From assembly GCA_021464525.1 (NCBI GenBank), contig JADRCO010000963.1, forward strand, positions 1 to 24,109: a stretch of 24,109 bases of DNA, written 5' to 3'. Shown piece after piece: positions 1 to 9,502 of the stretch (positions are counted from its first letter, which is position 1; every line of letters starts with the position of its first letter). The translations under genes and the position numbers were made by a program. This stretch comes from Rhizophagus sp. LPA8_4_AMF (Eukaryota; Glomeromycota; Glomeromycetes; Glomerales; Glomeraceae). The notes below the pieces were generated by a model that saw only the letters and a list, made by a program, of their open reading frames with translations, did no database searches and was not told where the DNA came from.

Positions 1-159
1 ACAGTAATTAAAAATTATATTAATTTACATGTTTTTCTATACTAAAAATATGTTGTATTATACGTTATTAAATGGCGTTATTTTACTGTATGTGTTGCTC
101 TACGCTTAAATTTGTATTGTTTTACACATTTTTAAATGGCTTCAGTTGACAAAGGGTTC

Positions 160-189
160 GTTGCTCAACACCAAAAAGTGTTGAGCAAC
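160..189. repeat. Short perfect hairpin, GTTGCTCAAC type
   Basis: Two 12-base arms (160-171 and 178-189) are exact reverse complements around a 6-base loop. The surrounding 170-240 stretch shares several words (CAAAAAGTGTTG, GTTCAA, CTGATGA, in the same order) with 6182-6251, so both may be remnants of one repeat family. No coding potential is convincing in bases 1-480; a 16-bp A/T palindrome lies at 381-396. Confidence 0.55.
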
Positions 190-481
190 ACATGCCGTTG
201 TTCAACACATTATATGCCCGTCCAAAACTTTCTGATGAGGCTAAAAATAAAATTTTAAAAAATAATTCTTCAATATTTATATAAAATATAAAGTATTTTT
301 TGATCAAGTAAAAATGGCATTATGTGGTTCTAGTTTGATACCACTCAAGTATTCACTAACGGCTACAGCAAAATCATTTGAAATAAATATTTATTTTCGC
401 TTTAATAGATCATTTGCTGATAAAAAACATCATTGACTGATTCTTTATTCATAACACCATAGCTTTTCTAAGGCTATTCCC

Positions 482-1200
482 TATAAAAATAAAGAAAAAA
501 GAAACGTTAGAACGTTTCTTTAAGTCAATCCACAAATACTCCCTCCATTCAACTTACCCGAGGTCTTCAAGACCGTTCCCAAGTCATTTCCTACAAAAAT
601 AAAGAAAAAAGAAACGTTAAAATGTTTCTTTTAAATTAATTTTACAAAACTCCCTCCTTTACACTTACCCGAGGTCTCCAAGATGTTCCCAAGTTATTCC
701 CTACAAAAATAAAGGAAAAAAGAAACATTAAAACATTTCTTTAAGTTAAATCACAAAAATTCCCTCTATTCAACTTACCTGAGGTCCTTTAAGACCGTTT
801 TCAAGTCTTTTTTACAAAAATAAAGAAAAAAGAAACTTTAGAATGTTTTTTTTAAATTAATTTTACAAACTCTCTCCTTTCAACTTACTCGAGATCTCTA
901 AGACGTTCCCTAACCGTTTCTACAAAAATAAATAAAAAAAAAAAGAAACGTTAGAACATTTCTTAAATTAATTTCCCAAACTTTGCGCCCTCCATTTGAC
1001 TTATCTGAGGTCCTTCAAGACCGTTCCCAAGTCTTTTCTTACAAAAATAAAGAAAAAAGTAACTTTAGAATATTTCTTTTAAGTTAATTTCTCAAACTTC
1101 CTCCATTCAACTTACCTGAGGTCCTTCAAGACTGTTCCCAAGTCATTCCTTACAAAAATAAAGAAAAAAGAAATGTTAAAACATTTCTTTACCTAAACTC
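482..1200. repeat. Tandem repeat, about 110-bp unit, 6-7 copies
   Basis: The phrase TACAAAAATAAAGAAAAAAG or a close variant recurs at about 482, 592, 702, 813, 921, 1040 and 1151, giving periods of 108-119 bases. Each unit holds an A-rich run, a palindrome (AGAAACGTT-AG-AACGTTTCT in the first copy), a T/A spacer, a CTCCCTCCATTCAACTTACC block and a GAGGTC-CAAGACCGTTCCC block. Copies differ mainly by C-to-T or G-to-A changes at CpG sites plus small indels. No reading frame runs through it. It could be a minisatellite or part of a larger repeat. Confidence 0.85.
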
Positions 1201-1619
1201 CTCTTTAAAACTTTACCATTTTTTTTATTTTTCCCTAAAATCTAAAAGTACGTTTTCCTACAAAAAAAACAAATCCCATTTTTTTTTAAGAAAAATTCAG
1301 TGATTAAATAAATATTTTATTTTATTTTTTTTTAAAGCTATTTTTTTTAGTTTTTAATAAACCGAAATTTAAAAAAAATTTTTTTTTTTATTATTTGGTT
1401 TACCAGATTTTTTAAACCAAAAAAAAAGATTATCTACAATGATCAGTGGTAAATCGGTATAAATCATATGACCGAAATCAGCTAATTAATCTGGATAATC
1501 TGAAAATACTGTAATTAATTTGACAGGTTAATTTAATTACGGCATATCAGCATTTTCAAAATTTGTAACTGTAATTATTACAGCATATTACGTCAGGTAT
1601 AATACCGTAATTAAATCAA
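1201..1619. other. Gene-free A/T-rich stretch with short inverted repeats
   Basis: This holds long A and T runs (1205-1440) and then a cluster of related words (CTGTAATTA, CGTAATTAA, CAGCAT) in both orientations at about 1490-1630. For example, GAAAATACTG near 1502 faces CAGCATTTTC near 1548. It borders the 3' end of the LINE and may be its tail or a small foldback element. No gene is seen. Confidence 0.4.
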
Positions 1620-4600
1620 TTACGTTAAGAAGTATAATAATGATGAAGGTGTATTCTTAGGTAATTTCATCCAGTTTTTAACCAACTTCATTACTGAAGC
1701 AAATACATAATTCCAATCTTACTCTGACAATGTCATGATTTGAGCTATATATATCAGTCTAGGTATCAATACTCTATTGATTAGGTAAATACATTAACCA
1801 GCTGAAACGAATTTCCTACAGACTGTATTGCAAAAATTTTTGACTGTCGTGAATAGGTGTTGCATTTAATATCATCTACTCAGTTTGTTAGAGAATTGGA
1901 TTCTGAAATACCTTATTTCATCGTTAGTGGCTTGAACTATAGAACGATCATGACCTAGTTCAATAATTTATTCATGTTGTTCTATTAACGGGATAATAAT
2001 TATTATTTCTGACTTCTTAGCGTTGATATCAATATCATTAATCAAATAGAATTCATTTGCTATATTTACTATTTTTTGCATCCTAAATTTTGAGGATTCT
2101 AAAAATACTGTATCATCCATATATGTATATATGGGAATTTGAAGCCTGTATTACGTTCATATGATAGGGTCATTAATATCATTCAGCCAGGTAAACTTTC
2201 ATTTCATAGCTGCTGTCTTTAGTTTGTTGTATTCCTCAGGCTACCAAAAGCAGATTATAGAAAATTCGCTATAACAGCAGAGAGAGTGCGTCACCTTAAT
2301 CAATTCCATTATTACCAATGAACCCATCACTTAAACTGTATACAGTGGCTACTCTAAAGGATCTGTGTTTGAAAAGAGCTATAATCCATTCAACCAATGA
2401 TGCCAGAATATCAATACGATGCATGGCTCATTTTAAAACTTCTAACCTAACTGAATTAAATGCCTTTTTCATGTCCTGTGTGAGGACCCATAGTTCCTTT
2501 TTATTTTTCCTAGCATCCTCAATAAAGTTGTTAACTAGATGTATTAGTTCATTTGTGCATTCTCTGAGTAAACCGCAACAATTGTAGCCTTGAAGTACGT
2601 TACATTATTTCAAAGCAAAACTCAACCTATTTGTAATCATCTTTGTAAAGGTTTTCTGAAAACAATCCAATAGTGCAATAAGTCGAGTATTCAGAATGTT
2701 GTATTCAAAATTGGTGGGCTTAGGTATGGAAGAATGACTGATATTTTTCATATCATGAATACAAGTCCAGTTTGTAACGTCAAGTTTCTGAACTTGACCA
2801 AGAGGAGGACTAATTCCTTAGGTAATTGTAAAATAATTTGTAATTAATACCAGACAACCCTGCAGTTGACTTTTTATTTAATTCTCTAATAGTATTATTC
2901 CATTCTTCTTTAGTGATCTTTTCTATTGTAGATTCTATCACCTCTTTGAATTTACCTGCAGGTTCGTAAATTTGTTGCCAAAGCAGTGTCATTATATCCA
3001 GTAGAGTATTTCTTTTCCTAAACATTCTCACAAAATCATTGTCCACTGCATTTTTAACTTCTTCTGATTCTGTAGCCAATCTTTTAGTAGAAATTCCTGG
3101 TTCCTCATTTACTAATACCTTATCTATACTATATTAGTGTGAGTATTTCTATCTAATATATTGGATAGCTATGTTGTTTGATCTTCTTATGTAATTTCTA
3201 CTTGCTTGTCTATTTTATCTTTAATGGACTTCATTTCTGCTGCTTTATATTTTTTGTAGTCTGCTCTTAGGTAGTAATTCACTTTTGTTTTAAGAGTGAC
3301 AAACCAATCCTCTGAAAACATGTCATGTGTGGCTATATTACACTTGTTATTATTATTGGTTGATGTAACATAGTCTTGATTATATTTGGCAATTTTAATT
3401 ATCCATCTGGATTTGGCGTCTTCATTTGCGATCATTTGTTGGTTGCCATAGTAATAGTTATATAATAGTTGAAGTAATTTATTTATGTCATTCTGGTCTC
3501 AATTTTTTCTTGTTAAAATGTTTAAAGATATTATGTAGCCAGAAGAATTTTCTAGGGAGTACTGTATCCGCTACATTTACTATGATACTGTTGAGTTTAT
3601 CCCAATATCTATCTATATCTTCCTGGAAATACTCTGTGAAGTTAGCTCTATTCTTGAGGACATCTTGATCAAGAGAATTTAGTTGATTTCTTATATTAAA
3701 TCAGAAGTTATCCTACATTTCTGTTTCAATGTTATCACAATTATATATAACTTTGGTGTAGGCAATGCCAGTGGGTAATTTGTTATATACTGTATTTTTC
3801 CTATTATTTCAGTTCGTATGAGGATAGAGGTATCCATGGTTAATGTAATTATGTCATGATCACTATGTGTGATAAACGTTGAAGGAGTAATTGAAAATTT
3901 CAACAAATTATTACTGTAGGTTTCTGATACCCAAATTTGGTCTATTCTTGTGCTAACACCTTTTTTGTGATAAGTGTTCCCTAGTTCTTCTTTATTGAGT
4001 TTCCTATATGAATCTATAAGACCCAGTATTTTAAGATCATTAAAAAATTTGGGTCTAAAGATATGTTGTGGTAAAATATGATCAATATGACCGTTTATAA
4101 TCAAATTAAAGTCTCCCATTAATATATGTACTATATTATTTGATTTTTTCCTTATAATTTCATCACACATTTCTCTTTTAAGTTATTTTAGGGTATCATA
4201 AAGAATTGTTACTTTTTTTGTGATGCCACGTAAATAATCCAGATACAAAATAAAATATTTCTAAATAAAAGGTATACTGAGAGTAAATATGGTAAATGGA
4301 TTTTGTGTCCTTAATAATGTTTATTTCATTTCCTTGAACATATTAATGCCACTCCTGATCTCCTATTTTTGTCATATTGTTTACTTGACCAATAAATATA
4401 AAATTGCTCTTTAAAACTGTTAGGTGTTTTGAAAAAACCATTCTTTTGGTCTAAATTAGTTTCGTTTAAGGTCATAATATCCACTTGATTTTTTTGCATC
4501 CAATTTAGTATTCTATGAAGTTTCGCATTGTCCCTGCTAATCCATTAATGTTGTGGATTCCAATGTGAAGTGTAAGATATAATGTGTTTATTGTTATTCC
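1620..4600 (-). mobile_element. Decayed LINE-type retrotransposon (APE endonuclease plus reverse transcriptase)
   Basis: On the minus strand the 5' part (about 4600-4400) reads as the start of an apurinic-type endonuclease (GIHNINGLAG, then VDIMTLNETNL). Bases 3691-4170 carry the GDFN box and the THSDHD box of that nuclease. Bases 2810-3079 give the entry to the reverse transcriptase (STAGLSGINYKLF). About 2449-2478 gives QDMKKAFNSV, and 2112-2123 encodes the catalytic YMDD. Downstream, RVLIPRLIYIAQ and LVKNWMKLPKNTPSS near 1625-1760 match the C-terminal region of fungal LINEs. The frame is broken many times by stops and indels, so the copy is dead. No separate ORF1 and no flanking target duplication could be seen. 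The boundaries are approximate, set by the last recognisable protein homology. Confidence 0.85.
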
Positions 4601-4900
4601 TCATATCATATACATTGACTAAGCAAAAAACTATCAATATTTTCTAAACTAACTTTGTTATTGTTATTGTTATTCTGTACTCTAATGTTCAACATGAATG
4701 TAGAATTGTATGAATTTTTATATATTAATGTTGTCTAGTCTATTAGTACTATTTGTTTCAGCCAAATAGTCCTATATTAAATATATTATAAATATATATA
4801 TACAGTATCTTATAGATGAATAGATTGTCCAAGAAAAGTTCGAGCGAACTTTTTTTCAATTGCCAATTCATTAATATATATATATATTATATATATATAT
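4601..4900. other. Gene-free spacer with microsatellite and short palindrome
   Basis: This likely contains the LINE 5' untranslated remnant. A perfect 9-base-arm palindrome (AAAAGTTCG-AG-CGAACTTTT) sits at 4834-4853. TA-rich microsatellite runs occupy about 4775-4802 and 4871-4900. No gene is seen. Confidence 0.4.
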
Positions 4901-5193
4901 GGATTTCAGTTAAAATTTGAACGCACCTGCATTTGAATGCATCCCTATAGTATAAGTCAAAAATGAAGTTCTAAACCTTTCTGTCATAATAAGTAAAATT
5001 GTAGAGAAGGCAAAAATACATATATATTATAAGGTTTTAAAGTTTTTTTATAAGTGTATAAGGTATAAACTGCGTTTATTCAAAAAAATCAGAATACTTC
5101 AGTATTATATGATAAAATGATCAGCATTTTTATTATATAAAAATTTCCAAAAAAGAGAGGTACATTCAAATGCAGATGCATTTTTTTTAATCC
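4901..5193. mobile_element. MITE-like element with GGATT...TGCATTTGAATG inverted ends
   Basis: The left end (4901-4940) begins GGATT and contains TGCATTTGAATG. The right end (5161-5193) is its inverted counterpart, CATTCAAATGCA...AATCC. The element is about 290 bp, non-coding, and sits between TA microsatellites, so a TA target duplication cannot be told from its surroundings. The termini match imperfectly with small indels, suggesting an old copy. The family is not recognised. Confidence 0.6.
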
Positions 5194-5234
5194 CTATATA
5201 TATTATATATTATATATTATATATTATATATATA
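5194..5234. repeat. TA-rich microsatellite
   Basis: A run of TATATATTATATATTATATAT type separates the two neighbouring TIR elements. Similar runs lie at about 5674-5720 and 5818-5845. They probably served as TA-rich insertion targets. Confidence 0.7.
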
Positions 5235-5673
5235 CAGTCAAACCTCTATATACCGATGTTGCTGTTTTGGGGAAAAAGTATCGGTATATCGAATTATCGG
5301 TATATGATAGATTTTAGTAGATTGTAATGCTGGTCAATCATCTAATTTTGGCCTACATTATTCTAACCAAAATTCAGTACAAGTTACCAAACCTATATTT
5401 AATAAGAAATTGTGGTATATTTTTCTGGCTAACATTATAGTGCTGGCCTGAATTATATTAGTGTAACCTAAAATATCGGTATAATAAATCGGATTTTCAT
5501 ATACGTTACTATAAAGGGGACAGAAGGATTGTATCGGTATACGTTATATCGCGAAATAATATAAAAAATCGGTATATCAAGGTTTTTTCATTAATTGTGG
5601 AACGGGGGAACAAAAAAACATCGTTATAAGCGAATATCGGTATATACTGTATCGGTATATAGAGGTTTGACTG
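5235..5673. mobile_element. 439-bp MITE with CAGTCAAACCTCTATATACC termini, TA target site
   Basis: The first 23 bases (starting CAGTCAAACCTCTATATACC) are exactly reverse-complementary to the last 23 (5651-5673), and TA flanks both sides (5233-5234 and 5674-5675). This is the behaviour of Tc1/mariner superfamily elements, pogo/Tigger-like by terminus. Inside, the word ATCGGTATA is repeated at least seven times (for example 5280, 5296, and near 5475, 5533, 5570, 5636 and 5652), mostly near the ends. These may be transposase binding sites. No transposase frame is present; the short open frame over the right half is a by-product of AT content. Confidence 0.85.
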
Positions 5674-5846
5674 TATATTATATATTATTTTAATATATAT
5701 ATATATTATAATATATTTTAATGTGCACACTTGCGAGTTGAGTGGGTGGACTTAATGTTAATAGAGTATTTTGATGTAATTGAAATCATATTAATAAATA
5801 ATACCACATATACATTAAAAAATATATATATATATATATTATAATA

Positions 5847-5970
5847 CAATTATTTTACTATCCAATAATCCAATTTGCATAAACTTTTTTTTTATTTTGT
5901 AATCCTCTTTATGTTTTATAAAACAAAAAAAAATTCATTAAAATTAGACTGCTAGATAGTAAAATAATTG
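5847..5970. mobile_element. 124-bp TIR element, copy 1 of a tandem pair
   Basis: It starts CAATTATTTTACTATC and ends with the exact reverse complement GATAGTAAAATAATTG (16-base TIR). The internal sequence (TTTGCATAAAC, then CTCTTTATGTTTTATAAAAC) is shared with the next copy. It is non-coding and the family is not recognised. Confidence 0.75.
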
Positions 5971-6012
5971 CAAAAAATCTTATTAATAAATAAATTACTA
6001 TATATTATAATA

Positions 6013-6135
6013 TTATTATTTTACTATCCAATAATTCAATTTGCATAAACTTCTTTTTATTTTGTAACCCTCTTTATGCTTTATAAAATAAAAAAAAATT
6101 CATTAAAATTAAACTTCTAGATGGTAAGATAATTG
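6013..6135. mobile_element. TIR element, copy 2 of a tandem pair
   Basis: This is closely similar to 5847-5970 in the same orientation, separated from it by about 40 bases. Its termini (TATTATTTTACTATCC and the inverted GATGGTAAGATAATTG) have drifted from perfect inversion, so this copy is more decayed or older. Confidence 0.7.
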
Positions 6136-6177
6136 CAAAAACATCACTAAATTTAAAACTAATTTAATACAACTTCT

Positions 6178-6241
6178 ATTTCAAAAAGTGTTGTTCAACC
6201 TACCCAACACAAATCAATGTGCTGTTCAATGGTTTTGAAAT
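6178..6241. repeat. Imperfect inverted repeat related to the 160-240 hairpin
   Basis: ATTTCAAAA at 6178-6186 is inverted exactly at 6233-6241. The interior contains AAAAGTGTTGTTCAAC and GTGCTGTTCAA, words also found at 173-210, and both sites are followed by CTGATGA. This is a likely remnant of the same small repeat family. Confidence 0.4.
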
Positions 6242-6249
6242 TTGCTGAT

Positions 6250-7009
6250 GAAAGCTTCTTAATAAATCAATTATATATTATTTATTATAAAATGTATATT
6301 ATTACCATAAAAGGTATATTGTGACATCTAATTACAGGACTTGACTCCCCGTCCTCCTACTAAATCACGTAATTTCTGGTACTCCCCTAATAGTAACACA
6401 TAGTAATTTACATATGGTGACAGTTCTGATGATCATTAATCAGCCTATATAATCTTTGAGTTGGTCTATTTCCCCTCTTCCGTATATTTATCTAACCCCT
6501 AAATAATATAATAATATAACTTAAAATTTCAATATGTAATAACATAGATTTAGAAGAATATAAGTCAAATTTTTATATTTCTAGCTTTTGTACAGCTATA
6601 TGCTGATTTAAAAAAAATTTGAAAATTTTTGATAATCATTAAATTAAAAAAAATGTATATATAAATAATTGTTAAAATTTCTTTTTAAGTTTTCTTTAAT
6701 TAACATAGTTACATAAATGCTAAAACTATGAAATTTTGAATATATGTTCTGTAGGGTCTATGTCATCATATATTAAAATTTCAAGTATTATTATTATGTA
6801 TAATTTTAAGTAATTAACAAAATAGAAATTCCCATTACTTTTGTCTAAATAGTGTAGATATTTGTGATTTATTCAGGTTGATCTAGGTTAAACCATATAT
6901 AGATTAAAATACTAATACATTAAAATATAGCTGAAACTAGTTGAAAGAAATACAACTGATATGGTAATTTTATTGAAATATCATTCAGAAGATAGTATAC
7001 CATATACAT
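6250..7009. other. Gene-free stretch, nothing recognised
   Basis: All six frames are closed by frequent stops. One C-rich patch at 6339-6376 (GACTTGACTCCCCGTCCTCC and on) stands out from the AT background and may be a repeat fragment. No termini, gene or RNA motif was recognised. Confidence 0.35.
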
Positions 7010-7640
7010 TTAAATAGTTTTTAAAAATGAATATGCATCATATGCTATTTCATAATTAACTTCAATACAATTCATATTTTTTGAAATTCTACCAGTATTG
7101 CTATATATATGTTCTTCAATATTATATTTTCGTAAATATTGTATAATTGCATTTAAATATTTATAACTAGCTCCAATAAGATTTTCATATATTGTATGAT
7201 AAATTGAAAAATCATTATTATAATAATAATTAAAGTACGCAAATTTTCTATTGTTTTCTTTAGCTTTTCTTATATTTTCATCTTTTGAAAAGCCATAAAC
7301 TGCTCTTTAATAACCATATCCTGCATTTTTTTATTTAAACTTTCAATTTCAGTTTGATATGCAAAAAACTTTTCATAATTAATTTTTTTAAAACAAGATT
7401 GATTAGAAGAATGATATAAATACTTTCTTTTTTAAAAATTTTTTTTGATTTCAAATTACTATAAATTTCATCTTCAATATAATTATCAGGAATTTTCTTA
7501 AATTCAAAATTATTTAAAATAAAATTATTTCCGACATCTGATATTATCTTTTTATCATTACTATTTGGTATAAAATTAGGTTTTTTTTCAACTTTTTCAT
7601 TCTCAGAGTTTGAATATTCAATAAAAAAGTATTATTTAGA
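7010..7640 (-). pseudogene. Broken unrecognised coding region
   Basis: The minus strand has codon-like sequence in successive frames. One stretch near 7440-7600 is lysine/asparagine-rich (for example IPDNYIEDEIYSNLKSK). A second near 7270-7435 reads KINYEKFFAYQTEIESLNKK and looks coiled-coil. A third, from about 7290 down to a stop at 7010, reads through ENLIGASYKYLNAIIQYLR. The three segments abut in order as if from one former protein, but the region is broken and no complete gene can be drawn. No family is recognised. It may be a gene passenger of a transposable element, since TIR elements lie on both sides. AT-driven chance open frames remain a real alternative. Confidence 0.35.
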
Positions 7641-7932
7641 TTTTTTAAAGTATTTAAAATTGTATTATTATTATAAAATTAATATTATAATCCATATTTT
7701 TAAAAATAATTTTGCAATGTTTGCAATATTTACAATAACAATAGAGTTAAAAAAGAATTAAATTATGGACGTTTTTACTAAATATATCTATGGAAAAATA
7801 TACTCCTATAAAGATAAGATTGAGAGGTATCAGATTATTACAAAATCTCAAAATTTAATTAGTTATTTAACTAAGCTTCATCTTTTACTATGAGTTCACC
7901 TATATATTAATTAATATAAAAACTTAAATCTA

Positions 7933-8104
7933 CAGTCAACCCTCTATATAACGAACCCTAAGTTCTGGACTACAACTTTGCTATAGGGCTATAGTGAAGA
8001 TTTTAAGCAATTTGATTAGTTATTTCACTATAATGAGAGTAAATTAATTATAAATATACTTAAAATTCACTATATCAAGGGTTCGCTATATAGAAGGTTG
8101 ACTG
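7933..8104. mobile_element. 172-bp MITE with CAGTCAACC...CTATATAACGAACCCT termini
   Basis: The left end (7933-7959) and right end (8078-8104) are inverted repeats of 27 bases with two mismatches, starting CAGTCAACC. TA flanks both sides (7931-7932 and 8105-8106), as in Tc1/mariner-type insertion. There is no coding content. It shares the outer CAGTCAA and CTCTATATA words with the element at 5235-5673 but has a different inner word, AACGAACCCT. It is a non-autonomous pogo/Tigger-like element by terminus. Confidence 0.85.
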
Positions 8105-8288
8105 TATATAAGATTATACTTATATTTAATAGTACTAAAAATTCAATCAGTACAATGAAGGTGATATAAAATAAATAGCATGATATAATTATATTCAGAA
8201 GTTCTATTTTTTCAAATAAATCTTATATAATTTATTATTATATACAAGTAGTCAATTTAAAGGATAACTTGTATTCATCTCAAATAAA

Positions 8289-8365
8289 TTGAATTAATTT
8301 GAGTTAAATTGATATTATAAAATTTTTTAAATCAATATAAATCAACTCAAAAAAAATTAATTCAA
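8289..8365. repeat. Foldback repeat, TTGAATTAATTTGAGTT type
   Basis: The left arm 8289-8316 and right arm 8330-8365 are imperfect inverted copies (TTGAATTAATTTGAGTT against AACTCAAAAAAAATTAATTCAA) around a short A/T loop. It is all A/T-rich, so chance contributes, but the arms are long. No gene lies between 8105 and 8548. Confidence 0.45.
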
Positions 8366-8548
8366 ATTAGAAAAGATTGATTTTAATCAAATAATTAGAT
8401 TTAATTATCATCTTTTTTAGTTTCTTAATTCTTTAGAATAGTAATTTATGGATTTTGAAGAATGCAAGAAATGTAAAAATTTATTTTTTTCATTTTTTCA
8501 TTTACTTTATTCTATTTCTTATTACTAGTATAATATATAAAAGTAATA

Positions 8549-8804
8549 CTGTCTAGCACTGCATATAGTATTCCCTTTGAGCATACCTTATTTTATAAGA
8601 CCTGAGTATTTTACTAGGTACAAAAATTTTACCCTTGATTAGTACCCCTCTTAATTTTGGTAACTTTAGCTTAATTCTGGTAAAAATTATATTTTATACC
8701 TCTTGTATATACCCAGTATCTCACAAAGTATTTTCAGATATTATTCAATTTTTGAACCAGGTTTTTTGTATAACACCCAGGGTACTATATGCAATGCTAA
8801 ATGG
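8549..8804. mobile_element. MITE, TAGCACTG-TIR family, copy 1
   Basis: The left end reads CTGTCTAGCACTGCATATAG and the right end, inverted, reads CCATTTAGCATTGCATATAG followed by TACCCTGGGT. The same ends occur at 22339-22527, which defines the family. The interior is A/T-rich with CCC patches and no coding frame. Flanks are TAATA on the left and TAAAT on the right, an imperfect 5-base duplication at best. Confidence 0.65.
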
Positions 8805-8829
8805 TAAATAAAATTTTACCTATTAAACA

Positions 8830-9122
8830 ATTCTAAGTTTTTAGTAATGCTTCAATCTGGATCAGAATTTTCATATGATTTAACAGTTTTTAATATCTGG
8901 TTTTTATCCAGATTGAGATTTCAGTTAATTTAAGCTGGAACTATAAGTTTTGTCTTTTGCCTCAATTAGCACAAAACTTTAGGATAATAAACTTTTAATT
9001 CTGGGTAACATTATAACCTAATTAGAAGTGAAAATTATAAGCTGCAATTGTCATAATCATTACATAAAAATATTTTATGCCAATCATGGTTTTATCTGAA
9101 TTGAAGCACTAGTTTTTAGAAT
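8830..9122. mobile_element. Possible MITE with ATTCTAA...TGCTTCAAT inverted ends
   Basis: The left end (8830-8862, ATTCTAAGTTTTTAGTAATG and on through CTTCAATCTGGAT) is an imperfect inverted copy of the right end (9094-9122). A second, perfect 11-base inverted pair (TCAATCTGGAT 8852-8862 and ATCCAGATTGA 8906-8916) lies inside. The element is non-coding, of unrecognised family, with no clear target duplication. Bases 9123-9500 hold nothing further that I can name. Confidence 0.45.
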
Positions 9123-9502
9123 AAATAATATGTAATATTAGTGTATTAGGAGATTTAGCAATTTCCAAAAATTTATATAAAATATAAAATATCTACCATA
9201 TTTTAGGTTAAAATTTAGTTTTTAATGCTTTTTAAACTAGTAAAATTATCAATAATCAACATAATTATATATTGAAGGTTAGGTTATGTAGTTTATTGTT
9301 ATGATTTTTAGTATTAAATAATTTCCTTAATAAAAAAATAATTTCGCGTATGGCACAGTAGCTAAAATTATAATTTGGGCCAAAATGGCACATAAAATCA
9401 CGTAAAATAGCTTAACCTCTATTTAAGATTAGCTGATGAAACGAGTGCTCAAGCTGTACTTTACATATAAATACTATTGAGATTAAGAGGAAATAAATAA
9501 GT

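Noticed and set aside
122-307. 61-residue minus-strand open frame
   Set aside because: It overlaps the hairpin repeat, has no family features and is expected by chance.
482-1200. CRISPR array
   Set aside because: The repeat units are contiguous, about 110 bp, without unique spacers, in a eukaryotic setting.
2318-2587. 89-residue plus-strand open frame
   Set aside because: It is the shadow of the LINE reverse transcriptase on the other strand, which has recognisable RT motifs.
7765-7893. 42-residue plus-strand frame beginning MDVFTKYIYGKIY
   Set aside because: The start faintly recalls GIY-YIG endonucleases of fungi, but the YIG part and the rest of the domain are absent.
232-9439. CTGATGA words (232-238, 6245-6251, 9433-9439) as hammerhead ribozyme cores
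   Set aside because: No stem II followed by GAAA and no flanking stems I and III could be placed at any of the three sites.
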